NCBI GenBank assembly: GCA_902467875.1
Contig: CABQWP010000060.1
Location: forward strand, 1 to 12,557
From: an uncultured Collinsella sp.
Lineage (GTDB): Bacteria > Actinomycetota > Coriobacteriia > Coriobacteriales > Coriobacteriaceae
Direction of reading: 5' to 3'
DNA: 12,557 nt
In this document: piece after piece, positions 7,035 to 12,557 of the stretch
Layout: each line of letters opens with the position of its first letter
Numbering within the stretch: the stretch's first letter is position 1
The notes under the pieces: generated by a model
Told to the model about the DNA's origin: nothing
The model's database searches: none
The model's input: the letters and a program-made list of their open reading frames with translations, nothing else
Made by a program: the position numbers and the translations under genes

Positions 7035-7088
7035 ATATGTTGTAAAACACCCCCGAGCATATGTTCGAAAACACAATATGTTGTGTTT
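7033..7088 (-). repeat. Two copies of an AT-rich 11-mer 41 bp apart, one within a palindrome
   Basis: On the plus strand CAATATGTTGT occurs at 7033-7043 and at 7074-7084, exactly 41 bp apart (about four helical turns). A third, shorter match, ATATGTT, is at 7059-7065. The distal copy sits in a perfect palindrome at 7069-7088, AAACACAA-TATG-TTGTGTTT, with 8-bp arms and a 4-base centre. The palindrome is followed by neither a T-run nor a gene end, so it looks like an operator rather than a terminator. Which protein binds is unknown. The site lies about 85-100 bp upstream of the -35 of the dcw promoter. Confidence 0.5.
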
Positions 7089-7129
7089 GCAGCAAAGGCG
7101 GGATGCCACCTGTAGAACCACGTCCGTGA

Positions 7130-7157
7130 ACCTCAACCTTCAAGTTGACCTTGAGGT
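7130..7157. promoter_or_regulatory. Nested inverted repeat in the long mraZ upstream region
   Basis: Outer arms ACCTCAA (7130-7136) and TTGAGGT (7151-7157) share almost the same centre as an inner TCAA-G-TTGA (7140-7148). The result is four related TTGA/TCAA half-sites in 28 bp. This could be an operator, or chance. The rest of the stretch from about 7089 to 7248 is G-rich on the minus strand, with several TGGG and GTGG words, and I see no gene or convincing promoter in it. Confidence 0.3.
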
Positions 7158-7248
7158 GATTTTTACGTCCCTTTACACGCCGTTCACATCGCCCCCAAAC
7201 TCCCCCACCCACGGCACACACGGCCCACCACCGCGACGCCAAGTGGCG

Positions 7249-7318
7249 AAAAATGGGACGGGCCCCAGATTGCCCATGCGCGCGCAAAAGCACGCCGCGG
7301 CAATCTGGAGCCCGTCCC
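7249..7318 (-). terminator. Long-stem intrinsic terminator of the pyrG-xerD unit
   Basis: Arms 7255-7274 and 7299-7318 pair over 20 positions. One is a G-T wobble on the minus strand, at 7264/7309; the other 19 are perfect. An inner 6-bp stem, GCGTGC-TTTT-GCGCGC with one wobble, tops it. On the minus strand the stem is followed by ATTTTT. It lies 33 bases after the xerD stop. The plus-strand side has no T-run, so it appears to act on leftward transcription only, separating xerD from the dcw operon. Confidence 0.85.
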
Positions 7319-7351
7319 CAAATACCTATAAATATGCAGGTCAGCGATGTG

Positions 7352-8293
7352 TTAACGATGTGCCAGCGGGTGCGCGGCCAAATAGACCTCGGTCAGTTGC
7401 GTACGATCGACATGCGTGTAGACCTGCGTGGTCGATATATCGGCATGTCCCAAGATCTCCTGTAGCACACGGAGGTCTGCGCCGCCCGCAAGCATATGGG
7501 TGGCAAAGGAGTGACGCAGCGTATGGGGATGGAGCCCCACCAGTCCCACCTGGCGCCCGTAGCGCTCACAGATGGCATGGATGCCCTGGCGCGACAGACG
7601 GCGGCCGTTCTTATTTAAAAAGACCGCCGAGGTCTCGGTTCCGCGGGCATGGGCCGCCAAGCGAGAACGCCCCTCAGTTACATAAAGCGTCAGAGCTCGC
7701 GCCGCGCTTCCCACCAGCGGGGACAGGCGTTCCTTTGAGCCCTTACCGCGAACGAGTACAAAGCCATCGTCAATATGGATATCGCCCACATCGAGCCCCA
7801 CCAATTCGCTCACACGCAAACCGCATCCGTAGAGCACTTCCAAGATGGCATGGTCGCGCAAGCCCATCTCGCCCTCGGGGAAGTCTTGATCGAGCAGCGC
7901 CGAGACATCCTCCACCGATAGATACTCCGGCAAACGCTCAGCCTTTTTAGGCAGGCGCAACGCCGCCGTTGGATTTTGGGCCACAGCCCCATCGCGCACC
8001 AAAAAGGCATGCAGGCCCTTCACGGCCGCAAGCGCACGCTCCACCGAGGCATCCGAATAGCCCCCATCGCGACGGTCGGCGACAAAGCCCTCCACGACCT
8101 GACGGGTCACCTCTTCAAAAGACACAATACCCACCCGCTCCAAATAGGCGCAGTACGTCGTCAGGTCACGACGATAGGCCGCAATCGTGTTGCGCGCCAA
8201 ACCCCGCTCGACCGCAAGGTAATCGAGATACTCCCCCGCCGCCACGGCGAGCGACGAGGGAGTAGCTTCGGTATGTTCCTTATTCGCCGGCAC
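7352..8293 (-). CDS. xerD: Tyrosine recombinase XerD (XerC/XerD family)
   Basis: This is a site-specific recombinase expected to resolve chromosome dimers at a dif site with XerC near the septum. From the GTG at 8291-8293 the product is 313 residues, close to the usual 295-310. It has the N-terminal SAM-like core-binding domain (about 15-105, LDYLAVERGLARNTIAAYRRDL). The C-terminal catalytic domain has all active residues: Arg160 in GCGLRVSEL, Lys184 in RGKGSKER, His257 and Arg260 in HPHTLRHSFATH, His283 in LGHADI, and nucleophile Tyr292 in QVYTHV. The open frame continues upstream into pyrG, but the extra residues lack family similarity. GTG two bases after the pyrG stop is therefore preferred although its ribosome site is weak; coupling to pyrG is likely. 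XerC and XerD are hard to separate by sequence, and the pyrG neighbour favours XerD. Confidence 0.9.
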   Translation of the reverse strand: MPANKEHTEATPSSLAVAAGEYLDYLAVERGLARNTIAAYRRDLTTYCAYLERVGIVSFEEVTRQVVEGFVADRRDGGYSDASVERALAAVKGLHAFLVRDGAVAQNPTAALRLPKKAERLPEYLSVEDVSALLDQDFPEGEMGLRDHAILEVLYGCGLRVSELVGLDVGDIHIDDGFVLVRGKGSKERLSPLVGSAARALTLYVTEGRSRLAAHARGTETSAVFLNKNGRRLSRQGIHAICERYGRQVGLVGLHPHTLRHSFATHMLAGGADLRVLQEILGHADISTTQVYTHVDRTQLTEVYLAAHPLAHR

Positions 8294-8295
8294 CC

Positions 8296-9957
8296 TTAGT
8301 CCGTAGCGAGGTTCATGGGCGTCACCTGCAGACGGTCGACACCCTCGTGCTGGCCGATCGAAGCGCGCACGAACTCGCGGAACAGCGGCTGCGGGTTGGT
8401 CGGGCGGCTCTTGAACTCGGGATGAGCCTGGGTTGCCACATACCACGGATGCACATCGCGCGGCAGCTCGACCATCTCGACCAGGCGCTCGTCAGGCGAC
8501 AGACCCGAGATAACCAAACCGGCGTCCTCGAGCTGGTCACGGAAGGCGTTGTTGAACTCAAAGCGGTGACGGTGACGCTCGTAGACGAGCTCCTCGCCAT
8601 ATGCCTCGCGAGCAAGGGTATCGGCGGCGAGCTTGCACGGATAGGCGCCCAGGCGCATGGTGCCGCCCTTCTCGGTCACGTCCTCCTGCGAGCTCATCAG
8701 ATCGATGACGCTAAACGGGCCGTCCGGATCGAACTCGGAGGAGCTGGCGCCGGCAAGGCCGACGACGTTGCGGGCGAACTCGCACACGGCCACCTGCATA
8801 CCCAGGCAAATGCCCAGATACGGAATCTTGTGCTCACGGGCAAACTCGGCCGCGAGGATCTTGCCCTCCAGGGCGCGCTTGCCAAAGCCGCCGGGGACCA
8901 GGATGCCCGAGGCGTCGCCCAAAACCTCGGAGACATTCTGCTCGTCGAGGCTCTCGCCGTCGACCAGCTGGACGTCCACATGGCGATCGTAGAAGACGCC
9001 CGCATGGTGCAGGGCCTCGATAACCGACAGGTACGCATCGGGCAGCTGCGTGTACTTACCCACGACGGCGATCTTCACCTTGTCGGCGTGATGGTTGGCG
9101 TGATTCTGTTTGCGCAGGAACTCGTTCCACTCGCTCATGTCGCGCTCACGCGGATCCAGACCCAGGCGTTCGCAAATGCGCAGGTCAAAGTCCTGCTCGG
9201 CAAGCAGCTGCGGAACATCGTAAATGCTCGCGCAGTCCTCGTTGGTAAAGACGCAATCGGTGTCGACGTCGCAGAAGCTTGCGATCTTTCCGCGGATAGC
9301 GTCATCGATATGGTGGTCGGAGCGCAGCACGATGATATCGGGCTGGATGCCAAAGCTGCGGAGCTCCTTGACGGAATGCTGCGTGGGCTTGGTCTTGACC
9401 TCGTGGGCGGCGGCGATATAGGGAACGAGCGACACGTGGATGTAGCAGACGTTCTCGGGGCCGGCCTCCTTGCGGTACTGGCGGATGGCCTCGACAAACG
9501 GCTGCGACTCGATGTCGCCGATCGTGCCGCCCAGCTCGGTGATGACTACATCGGAGCCGGTCTGCTCCTCGATGCGGCGGAACTTGTCCTTAATGGCATT
9601 GGTGACGTGAGGAATCACCTGCACGGTACCGCCCAAAAAGTCGCCGCGACGCTCGCGGGCGATCAAGCTCTTATAGATGGCGCCGGTCGTAAAGTTGGAA
9701 TCGCGGGTCAGGTTCTCATCAATAAAGCGCTCGTAATGACCCAGGTCCAGGTCGGACTCGTAACCATCCTCGGTAACGAAGACCTCACCATGCTGGAAGG
9801 GGCTCATGGTACCGGGGTCGACGTTCAGATACGGATCGGCCTTCTGCATCGTTACTTTGTAGCCACGCGACTTGAGCAGACGGCCCAGCGAGGCCGCGGT
9901 GATACCCTTGCCCAAGGACGAAACCACGCCACCGGTTACGAACACATGCTTGGTCAT
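8296..9957 (-). CDS. pyrG: CTP synthase (glutamine hydrolysing) PyrG
   Basis: PyrG converts UTP, ATP and glutamine to CTP in the last step of de novo pyrimidine synthesis. The 553-residue product has the amidoligase synthetase domain first: TKHVFVTGGVVSSLGKGITA with the ATP P-loop at about 8-19, QKADPYLNVDPGTMSPFQHG at 38-57, and ELGGTIGDIESQPF at 141-154. The class I glutamine amidotransferase domain starts at about 293 (VKIAVVGKYTQLPDAY). It contains VPGGFG, GICLGMQ with nucleophile Cys384, and ATQAHPEFKSRP with His512 and Glu514 completing the triad. Length and motifs are typical of an intact enzyme. The ATG at 9955-9957 has AGG nine bases upstream. It appears to be first in a two-gene unit with xerD. 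I saw no sign of the GGG-start reiterative control known for pyrG in Gram-positive bacteria. Confidence 0.99.
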   Translation of the reverse strand: MTKHVFVTGGVVSSLGKGITAASLGRLLKSRGYKVTMQKADPYLNVDPGTMSPFQHGEVFVTEDGYESDLDLGHYERFIDENLTRDSNFTTGAIYKSLIARERRGDFLGGTVQVIPHVTNAIKDKFRRIEEQTGSDVVITELGGTIGDIESQPFVEAIRQYRKEAGPENVCYIHVSLVPYIAAAHEVKTKPTQHSVKELRSFGIQPDIIVLRSDHHIDDAIRGKIASFCDVDTDCVFTNEDCASIYDVPQLLAEQDFDLRICERLGLDPRERDMSEWNEFLRKQNHANHHADKVKIAVVGKYTQLPDAYLSVIEALHHAGVFYDRHVDVQLVDGESLDEQNVSEVLGDASGILVPGGFGKRALEGKILAAEFAREHKIPYLGICLGMQVAVCEFARNVVGLAGASSSEFDPDGPFSVIDLMSSQEDVTEKGGTMRLGAYPCKLAADTLAREAYGEELVYERHRHRFEFNNAFRDQLEDAGLVISGLSPDERLVEMVELPRDVHPWYVATQAHPEFKSRPTNPQPLFREFVRASIGQHEGVDRLQVTPMNLATD

Positions 9958-10015
9958 ATTGAGTTACCTGCGCTTCCCGTAGAAGTTGTTTATCCACATC
10001 TTACGGGTCTTCATT

Positions 10016-10044
10016 GTAATACTCGCGCCGCGGACCGTTCGCAA
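10016..10044 (-). promoter_or_regulatory. Possible pyrG promoter
   Basis: On the minus strand TTGCGA (10039-10044) and TATTAC (10016-10021) are 17 bases apart. Each matches 4 of 6 consensus positions. An overlapping TACAAT at 10013-10018 is a better -10 but would need a 20-base spacer. The start would fall near 10008, giving a leader of about 50 bases. The site lies between the upstream terminator and pyrG, where a promoter is needed. Confidence 0.4.
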
Positions 10045-10078
10045 TTTTTCTCGCGTGCGATTGCATTTCTCAATCTTG

Positions 10079-10110
10079 AAACAAAACGCCGCCCGGTTTC
10101 CCAGGCGGCG
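10079..10110 (-). terminator. Intrinsic terminator of the winged-helix gene
   Basis: On the minus strand CGCCGCCTGG, GAAA, CCGGGCGGCG forms a 10-bp stem (10087-10096 with 10101-10110, one T-G wobble) capped by a stable GAAA tetraloop and followed by TTTTGTTT. It starts 26 bases after the stop of the gene at 10136-10474. Confidence 0.9.
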
Positions 10111-10135
10111 TCGCTATGGCAAGGGTTACATGCTG

Positions 10136-10474
10136 CTATCGATCAGCAACCTCGTCCTCAAGCATTTCTTGAACGAGCATGCCGGTACGGACGCCCTCAA
10201 GATACCACTCGCCACGTTCGGTGAGGCAAATGCCATTTGCAAGCTGACCGCCGTCGTCGCTATAACGCGAGACGACATCAATCATGCCTTCGGAATCCAA
10301 GCGATCGATTGCGGCGCGGGCACGATACGGCGAAACCCCCACGCGCTCGGCAAGCGTTTTGCGCGAGAAACCATACGGCCCGCCATTGTCTTCGGTTTGC
10401 TGGTCGATTTCCATCAACACCAGCACCTCAACACGCTTCATATCGTTGACACTCGCACGACCCTTGCCCGCCAT
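10136..10474 (-). CDS. Small winged-helix DNA-binding protein, family not recognised
   Basis: The 112-residue product looks like a cytoplasmic transcription regulator. After a short basic start (MAGKGRASVNDMKRVEVLVL) there is a helix-turn-helix at about 37-62: FSRKTLAERVGVSPYRARAAI, then DRLDSEGMIDVV. A beta-wing follows (about 63-85, SRYSDDGGQLANGICLTERG), then a C-terminal helix that ends very acidic (EMLEDEVADR) and could be a dimer interface. I chose the ATG at 10472-10474 because AGGAGG lies five bases upstream. An in-frame ATG at 10526-10528 would add 18 residues but lacks such a site. The gene stands alone between two terminators. No ligand or target is evident; MarR, PadR or GntR-like relatives are possible. 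Regulation of pyrG just downstream or of DUF1846 upstream is only a guess from position. Confidence 0.75.
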   Translation of the reverse strand: MAGKGRASVNDMKRVEVLVLMEIDQQTEDNGGPYGFSRKTLAERVGVSPYRARAAIDRLDSEGMIDVVSRYSDDGGQLANGICLTERGEWYLEGVRTGMLVQEMLEDEVADR

Positions 10475-10591
10475 AGCAGCCTCCTCAAACCGAGCACGAG
10501 CATCTAACGCGCCGTGCGCGACCGACACACCTCACGATGGCAGGTAATATCCATCATGCGGCATCCCGCTAAGGATGAAACAGTTACGGTT

Positions 10592-10597
10592 ATTGTA
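10592..10597 (-). promoter_or_regulatory. Possible -10 element for the winged-helix gene
   Basis: The minus strand reads GGTATACAATAACC, with a TACAAT hexamer between the terminator at 10664-10696 and the gene starting at 10474. No good -35 is seen at 16-18 bp. If used, the leader would be about 110 bases. I see no stable hairpin that would explain such a length. Confidence 0.3.
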
Positions 10598-10663
10598 TAC
10601 CGCTCAAATTGTTTCTAGGCAGGTAAACGGCTATTTTTCGCCGAAATAGGCGCTTTATTGATC

Positions 10664-10696
10664 AAAAAGCCGTACCGGGCGCCAACCCGATACGGC
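10664..10696 (-). terminator. Intrinsic terminator of the DUF1846 gene
   Basis: Arms 10669-10679 and 10686-10696 form an 11-bp stem with one wobble around a 6-base loop, followed on the minus strand by TTTTT. It begins 34 bases after the stop at 10731. A second, AT-rich hairpin (CTATTT/AAATAG, 10631-10649) follows and may back it up. Confidence 0.88.
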
Positions 10697-10730
10697 CAAA
10701 ATGCAATGCAATTACCGCGGTGCTTCAAAC

Positions 10731-12212
10731 TTAGCGGTGGAAGAAACCGCGGCGCTCAAACTTGGGCTCGCAGCACACGTTGATACCCAGTTTGCGCAGT
10801 ACCGTCTCGTCCGTCGGCGAGATAATCACGCTAAAGAAGGCATCGCAACCGCGCAGCTGCTCCAGGCCCGAAAGGACGCGAGCGGCCGTCTCACTCGTGG
10901 CCGAGGTGATCGACAGCGCCATAAGCGTCTCGTCGGTGTGGAGGCGAGGGTTTTTGCTGCCCAGGAAATGCGTCTTGAGCTTGCTGATGGGCTCGATCGC
11001 CTCATCGCTAATGACCTCGAGCTCAAGGTCGACGCCCGAGACATGCTTGAGGGCGTTCATAATGAGCGAACTTGCGGCGCCCAGGCGCGTGGAGGTCTTA
11101 CCGGTCACCACGGAGCCATCGGGCATGACCATGGCACCCACGGGACCACCCGTCAGCTGCTCCCTGGTGAGGGCCGCCGAGCGCGCCGGTGAGTAGTTCT
11201 TATCGATGCCGGCTTTCTTCATAATAATCTTGAGACGGTCGACTTGCTCATCGCCCATGCCGGTACGGCGCACATTTTCGACCGCGGTAAAGTAGCGGCG
11301 GACGATCTCCATCTTGGAAGCGTCGCGGCAGGCATCATCATCGGTGATGGCAAAGCCGACCATATTGACGCCCATGTCCGTAGGACTCTGATAGGGGCTC
11401 TTGCCCAGGATCTTTTCCATCAGAGCACGGACCACCGGGAAGGCCTCGACGTCGCGGTTGTAGTTGACCGTGGTCTTGTTGTAGGCCTCCAAGTGGAAGG
11501 AGTCGATGATATTGGCATCGTCGAGATCGGCCGTTGCTGCCTCATAGGCGATGTTGACCGGATGCGTGAGGGGCAGATTCCAGACCGGGAAAGTCTCGAA
11601 CTTGGCGTAGCCGGCGGCGGTGCCGTGCTTGTGCTCGTGATAGAGCTGCGAGAGGCAAGTGGCGAGCTTGCCTGAGCCGGGGCCGGGAGCGGTGACCACG
11701 ACGAGCGGACGAGTGGTCTCGACAAACTCATTCTTGCCATAGCCGTCGTCGGACACGATCAGGTCGACGTCGTGCGGATACCCCTCGATGGGATAGTGCA
11801 GCTTGGCGGGGATACCGAGCGCGTTCAGGCGGTTGCGGAATACATCGGCAGCGGGCTGGCCGGCGTACTGGGTGATGACCACAGCCGCGACGGCAAAGCC
11901 GTTGCCGCGGAACAGGTCAACCAGGCGCAGCACATCCTCGTCATAGGTAATGCCAAGGTCACCACGAGCCTTGTTTTTCTCGATGTGGTTCGCGTTGATC
12001 GCGATGATAACCTCGACATCGTCGGCGATGCTCTTGAGCATGCGGAACTTGCTGTCCGGTTCAAAACCCGGCAGCACGCGGCTCGCATGATAGTCATCGA
12101 ACAGCTTACCGCCAAACTCCAAATAGAGCTTGCCACCAAACTGCGAGATGCGCTCCTTAATGTGAGCAGCCTGCAGCTCGATGTACTTCGCGTTGTCGAA
12201 ACCCTGGCGCAT
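10731..12212 (-). CDS. DUF1846 / UPF0371 family protein of unknown function
   Basis: I recognise this as the DUF1846 (UPF0371) family, about 500 residues long in many Firmicutes and Actinobacteria. It has known structures but, to my knowledge, no settled biochemical role. From the chosen start the product is 493 residues, without signal peptide or membrane segment. Conserved stretches include YLEFGGKLFDDYHASRVLPG (30-49), IAINANHIEKNKARGDLG (70-87) and DLIVSDDGYGKNEF (150-163). TAPGPGSGKLATCLSQLYHE (174-193) is a glycine-rich, phosphate-loop-like segment that falls short of a true Walker A. FPVWNLPLTHPVN lies at about 208-220. The ATG at 12210-12212 is preferred because GGGAG lies six bases upstream. 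The ATG at 12234-12236 has no clear ribosome site and would sit only a few bases after the predicted transcript start. It appears to be a single-gene unit. Confidence 0.9.
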   Translation of the reverse strand: MRQGFDNAKYIELQAAHIKERISQFGGKLYLEFGGKLFDDYHASRVLPGFEPDSKFRMLKSIADDVEVIIAINANHIEKNKARGDLGITYDEDVLRLVDLFRGNGFAVAAVVITQYAGQPAADVFRNRLNALGIPAKLHYPIEGYPHDVDLIVSDDGYGKNEFVETTRPLVVVTAPGPGSGKLATCLSQLYHEHKHGTAAGYAKFETFPVWNLPLTHPVNIAYEAATADLDDANIIDSFHLEAYNKTTVNYNRDVEAFPVVRALMEKILGKSPYQSPTDMGVNMVGFAITDDDACRDASKMEIVRRYFTAVENVRRTGMGDEQVDRLKIIMKKAGIDKNYSPARSAALTREQLTGGPVGAMVMPDGSVVTGKTSTRLGAASSLIMNALKHVSGVDLELEVISDEAIEPISKLKTHFLGSKNPRLHTDETLMALSITSATSETAARVLSGLEQLRGCDAFFSVIISPTDETVLRKLGINVCCEPKFERRGFFHR

Positions 12213-12251
12213 GTGTGGCTCCCGTCCCGTTTCCATTTAATGTCCTAGGCG

Positions 12252-12257
12252 ATTATA
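12252..12257 (-). promoter_or_regulatory. Perfect -10 hexamer upstream of the DUF1846 gene
   Basis: The minus strand reads TATAAT, 6 of 6 to consensus, 39 bases upstream of the chosen ATG. Transcription would begin near 12245, which favours the ATG at 12212 over the one at 12236. No matching -35 is visible: GTATCG sits at 17 bp spacing. Either an activator is needed or the hexamer is fortuitous. Confidence 0.45.
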
Positions 12258-12370
12258 ACGGAGCCCGCCCTCCCCGATACCCAGACCATCAACAGGCACC
12301 AACCAAACACGCTCACCACAACCACCGGGGACCCGGGGCAGCTCGTTTAGAACGGGGAACAAGTCACTCA

Positions 12371-12489
12371 GCACCAACAACAAAAACGTCGCAGGCAGAG
12401 CTGAAGCCAGCGAACGGGCACCAGAGCGAGCAAGCTTCCCCCTGCACCAACAAGGGGAACGTCGCAGGTTGAGCATAAGTCAGCGAGCG
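12371..12489. repeat. Diverged 46-nt direct repeat (two copies, 73-base period)
   Basis: The stretch at 12371-12416 repeats at 12444-12489, with 36 of 46 positions the same by eye count. Shared cores are GCACCAACAA, AACGTCGCAGG and CAGCGA. A small inverted pair TTCCCC/GGGGAA (within about 12436-12457) overlaps the second copy. The 321 bases from 12237 to the window end have no gene I can support. This repeat, the -10 at 12252-12257 and the terminator at 12516-12557 are all I see there. It may be the relic of a tandem duplication or a paired binding site. Confidence 0.6.
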
Positions 12490-12515
12490 CCGTCCAGGAC
12501 GTACAAGTTGGCATG

Positions 12516-12557
12516 AAAAAGGCAAGGCATAGACCTTCTGGTCATGCCTTGCCTTTT
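12516..12557 (-). terminator. Strong, possibly bidirectional intrinsic terminator at right edge
   Basis: Arms 12517-12530 and 12544-12557 form a perfect 14-bp stem. A bulged A and an inner GACC-TTCT-GGTC hairpin complete it. The stem begins AAAA and ends TTTT, and the minus strand carries TTTTT after the GC part, so it can act in both directions. Since no plus-strand gene precedes it, its likely job is ending a leftward transcript of a gene beyond the window. Confidence 0.85.

Noticed and set aside
6955..7293. Minus-strand 112-codon frame across the mraZ upstream region
   Set aside because: It is Gly/Trp-rich because of the G-runs, spans the terminator and promoter, and has no domain.
8294..8446. 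Longer xerD reading frame starting inside pyrG
   Set aside because: The added residues are Pro/Arg-rich antisense-like sequence overlapping the conserved pyrG end. The family N-terminus starts after the GTG at 8293.
10475..10528. Earlier ATG for the winged-helix gene
   Set aside because: It has no ribosome site, while the ATG at 10474 has AGGAGG at ideal spacing and starts just before the structured part.
10532..10564. Ten-codon minus-strand frame (MPHDGYYLPS) in the leader of the winged-helix gene as a possible leader peptide
   Set aside because: The ribosome site is weak, no attenuator hairpin pair is seen, and the composition shows no run of a regulatory amino acid. Chance is more likely.
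12237..12476. Minus-strand 79-codon frame in the gene-free right region
   Set aside because: It has no family likeness, overlaps the direct repeat and the -10 hexamer, and has no clear ribosome site.
1..12557. A new defence, CRISPR, toxin-antitoxin or secretion system
   Set aside because: All genes but the winged-helix one and DUF1846 belong to familiar housekeeping families. There is no repeat array, integrase with att sites, nuclease or toxin-like pair. The XerD here has the chromosomal pyrG neighbour rather than a mobile-element context.

Overview
The window is a compact, GC-rich (visibly around 60%) bacterial chromosome segment. Every gene I can support is on the minus strand, so the biological reading order runs from high to low coordinates. 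Gene order and protein style fit an actinobacterium of the class Coriobacteriia, probably Collinsella or a relative. That placement is recognition from memory and was not tested by a search.

In transcription order, the right edge (12516-12557) holds a strong intrinsic terminator of a gene lying outside the window. It is followed by a gene-poor stretch with a diverged 46-nt direct repeat. Next is a DUF1846/UPF0371 gene of unknown biochemical role (10731-12212) with its own terminator. A small winged-helix regulator (10136-10474) follows, also closed by a terminator. Then come pyrG (CTP synthase) and xerD (tyrosine recombinase for chromosome dimer resolution), two bases apart and ended by a hairpin with a 20-pair stem at about 7249-7318.

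A 462-base intergenic region (6890-7351) then leads into the division and cell wall (dcw) cluster: mraZ, rsmH, ftsL, ftsI, murF, mraY and the first 146 codons of murD, which runs off the left edge. Together these genes make the MraZ regulator and the 16S rRNA methyltransferase RsmH, the septal factors FtsL and FtsI (PBP), and the enzymes that finish UDP-MurNAc-pentapeptide (MurD, MurF) and load it onto undecaprenyl phosphate (MraY). murE, which usually sits between ftsI and murF, is absent; a 127-base non-coding gap with a possible internal promoter is in its place.

The genes themselves are ordinary. The most interesting part is the mraZ control region. It has a good sigma-70-type promoter (TTGAAA, 17 bp, TATTAT) whose spacer is a small palindrome. 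A near copy of that palindrome lies in the 5' leader. Just upstream are a very G-rich block that is both MraZ-box-like and a textbook G-quadruplex motif, and two copies of an AT-rich motif 41 bp apart, one of them inside an 8-bp-arm palindrome. I saw no CRISPR, tRNA, rRNA, insertion sequence or obvious defence system.
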